From assembly GCF_002954685.1 (NCBI RefSeq), contig NZ_MSCN01000001.1, forward strand, positions 3,222,961 to 3,286,960: 64,000 bases of DNA, given 5' to 3'. The notes beneath the pieces are model-generated. The model was not told the origin of the DNA and did no database searches. It saw only the letters and a list, made by a program, of their open reading frames with translations. The position numbers and the translations under genes were made by a program. Of this stretch, positions 62,642 to 64,000 are shown one piece after another. This DNA comes from Polaribacter porphyrae. GTDB lineage: Bacteria > Bacteroidota > Bacteroidia > Flavobacteriales > Flavobacteriaceae. Positions within the stretch are counted from its first letter, which is position 1, and every line of letters begins with the position of its first letter.

Positions 62642-64000
62642 GTGAAAATCAAAAACTACATATTAAAACATAAAAAGAAAACTATATTCTTTGTTGTCTT
62701 GTTGATTTTTTATGCATTTTGTTTACCTAAAGAACTTTTCACAAAGCCAACATCAACCGTAATTACAAGTAATAAAGGCGAGTTGTTGGGTGCTTTAATT
62801 GCTGATGATGGTCAATGGCGTTTTCCTCATAATGATAGTGTTCCAGAGAAATTTAAAACCTGTTTAATTCAGTTTGAAGATGAACATTTTTATAAACATC
62901 CAGGATTTAATCCAGTATCTATTTTCAATGCTTTAAGACAAAATATAAAAGCAGGAAAAGTAGTGAGAGGAGGTAGCACAATTACGCAACAAGTAATGCG
63001 TTTGAGTAGAAATGACAGACCAAGAACCTATTTTGAAAAATTTAAAGAACTCATTTTAGCATCTAGATTAGAATTTAGAGCTAGTAAAGAAGAAATATTG
63101 GCTTTTTGGAGCAGTAATGCCCCTTTTGGAGGAAATGTAGTGGGTTTAGATGCAGCTTCTTGGCGTTTTTTTAATCGAAAAGCGTCAGATTTGTCATGGG
63201 CTGAAGCAGCTACTTTAGCGGTTTTGCCAAATGCACCAAAATTGATATATCCAGGAAAAAATCAACAAAAATTATGGGTAAAGAGAAATCGATTGTTAAA
63301 AAAAATACTGAATAAAAATATCATTGATTCACTCACTTATAATTTATCAATTTTAGAAGATTTACCAAAAAAACCATATCCATTACCTCAAATTGCTCCT
63401 CATTTATTGCAAAAAGTAAACAAAGAAAAAAAAGGAGAATTTGTAAAAACGACTATAGATAAGAGGTTGCAAATTCAAACTAATGGCATTGTAAAAAACC
63501 ATTACAATCAGCTTTCCAAAAACGGGATTCATAATATAGCTGTTTTGGTACTGGATGTAAAAACGAGACGAGTGTTGAGTTATGTAGGGAATGCACCAAC
63601 ATCAACAAAACATCAAAAAGATGTAGATATTATTACAAAAGCTAGAAGTACAGGTAGTATTTTAAAACCCTTTTTATATGCTGCAATGTTAGATAGTGGA
63701 GAATTGTTGCCCAATACTTTGGTTGCAGATATACCTACCAATTATGGTAGTTATCAACCAGAAAATTTTGATAAAAAATATTCAGGAGCAATATCAGCAA
63801 AACTTGCCTTGTCTAAATCTTTAAATGTGCCAGCTGTTAGAATGTTACAAAGCTTTGGATTAGAAAAATTTCATTATTATTTAAAACAACTTCAATTAAA
63901 AGACATCAAAAAAAGTCCAAATTATTATGGATTAACTATTGCTTTGGGTGGTGCTGAAAGTAATTTATGGGATTTATGCAAAAGCTATGCATCAATGGCA
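62642..64000 (+). CDS. pbpC: penicillin-binding protein 1C (partial)
   Basis: An open frame runs to the right edge, 453 codons. I take GTG at 62642 (VKIKNYILKHKKK) as start; an in-frame ATG at 62615 lies in the repeat element. A transmembrane anchor (IFFVVLLIFYAFCLP) is followed by the glycosyltransferase domain with FEDEHFYKHPGFNP and GGSTITQQVMRLSR. The transpeptidase domain has STGSILKPFLYAAML (the SxxK serine motif). It builds peptidoglycan in the periplasm. It follows the A2M lipoprotein gene, its usual partner. The C-terminal end is outside the window. Confidence 0.93.
   Translation, partial: MKIKNYILKHKKKTIFFVVLLIFYAFCLPKELFTKPTSTVITSNKGELLGALIADDGQWRFPHNDSVPEKFKTCLIQFEDEHFYKHPGFNPVSIFNALRQNIKAGKVVRGGSTITQQVMRLSRNDRPRTYFEKFKELILASRLEFRASKEEILAFWSSNAPFGGNVVGLDAASWRFFNRKASDLSWAEAATLAVLPNAPKLIYPGKNQQKLWVKRNRLLKKILNKNIIDSLTYNLSILEDLPKKPYPLPQIAPHLLQKVNKEKKGEFVKTTIDKRLQIQTNGIVKNHYNQLSKNGIHNIAVLVLDVKTRRVLSYVGNAPTSTKHQKDVDIITKARSTGSILKPFLYAAMLDSGELLPNTLVADIPTNYGSYQPENFDKKYSGAISAKLALSKSLNVPAVRMLQSFGLEKFHYYLKQLQLKDIKKSPNYYGLTIALGGAESNLWDLCKSYASMA

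Overview
The window comes from a low-GC marine-type member of the Bacteroidota, most likely a flavobacterium of the Polaribacter/Tenacibaculum kind. I infer this from several signs: the strong A/T bias; promoters of the Bacteroidota type (TTG or TTTG, about 19 bases, then TAnnTTTG); an Alternative Complex III operon joined to cytochrome oxidase genes; a fused aspartokinase-homoserine dehydrogenase with thrB and thrC; a carboxypeptidase-regulatory/plug/barrel TonB receptor; and secreted proteins whose mature ends begin with Gln. The genus is a guess.

Layout. 1-2589 is accessory DNA: a cut-off gene, a cREC-type receiver protein, a small acidic protein, a ParDE-like toxin-antitoxin pair and the broken end of an RHS protein. 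2590-5693 is an Lhr-like helicase/PdeM repair pair. 5776-7633 is a very AT-rich three-gene cassette of unknown job. 7635-12534 is the thrABC operon on the minus strand, preceded by a Thr/Ile-rich leader peptide. 12825-14387 is a helical-repeat protein. 14517-24223 is a leucine/isoleucine/valine block (leuA, leuB, then ilvD, ilvB, ilvN, ilvC, ilvA) with an Ile-rich leader peptide and attenuator in front of ilvD. 24374-26369 holds gapN and a SPOR protein. 26565-37884 is the respiratory operon actABCDEF-coxB-coxA. 37981-42910 holds ruvB, a SulP transporter and a rhodanese/persulfide-type group. 43525-46309 is the rplM-rpsI-rpsB-tsf operon. 46545-53280 holds an outer-membrane DUF5916 protein, glnS and small genes. 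53338 is tRNA-Cys. 53553-56572 is a block with a frameshifted TonB receptor. 56932 to the end is an alpha-2-macroglobulin lipoprotein and a cut-off pbpC.

The genes connect as follows. Threonine from ThrABC feeds IlvA, and IlvBN, IlvC and IlvD then make Ile and Val; LeuA and LeuB serve leucine, but leuC and leuD are not in the window. The two leader peptides sit at the entry of the threonine branch and of the ilv branch. They carry runs of codons for the end products, which is the hallmark of ribosome-mediated attenuation; I found them by reading the gaps, and they are the strongest non-obvious signals here. Other points of note are a duplicated promoter segment flanking the block next to tRNA-Cys, several broken genes, recurring hairpin-prone intergenic word repeats, and the unexplained cassette at 5776-7633.
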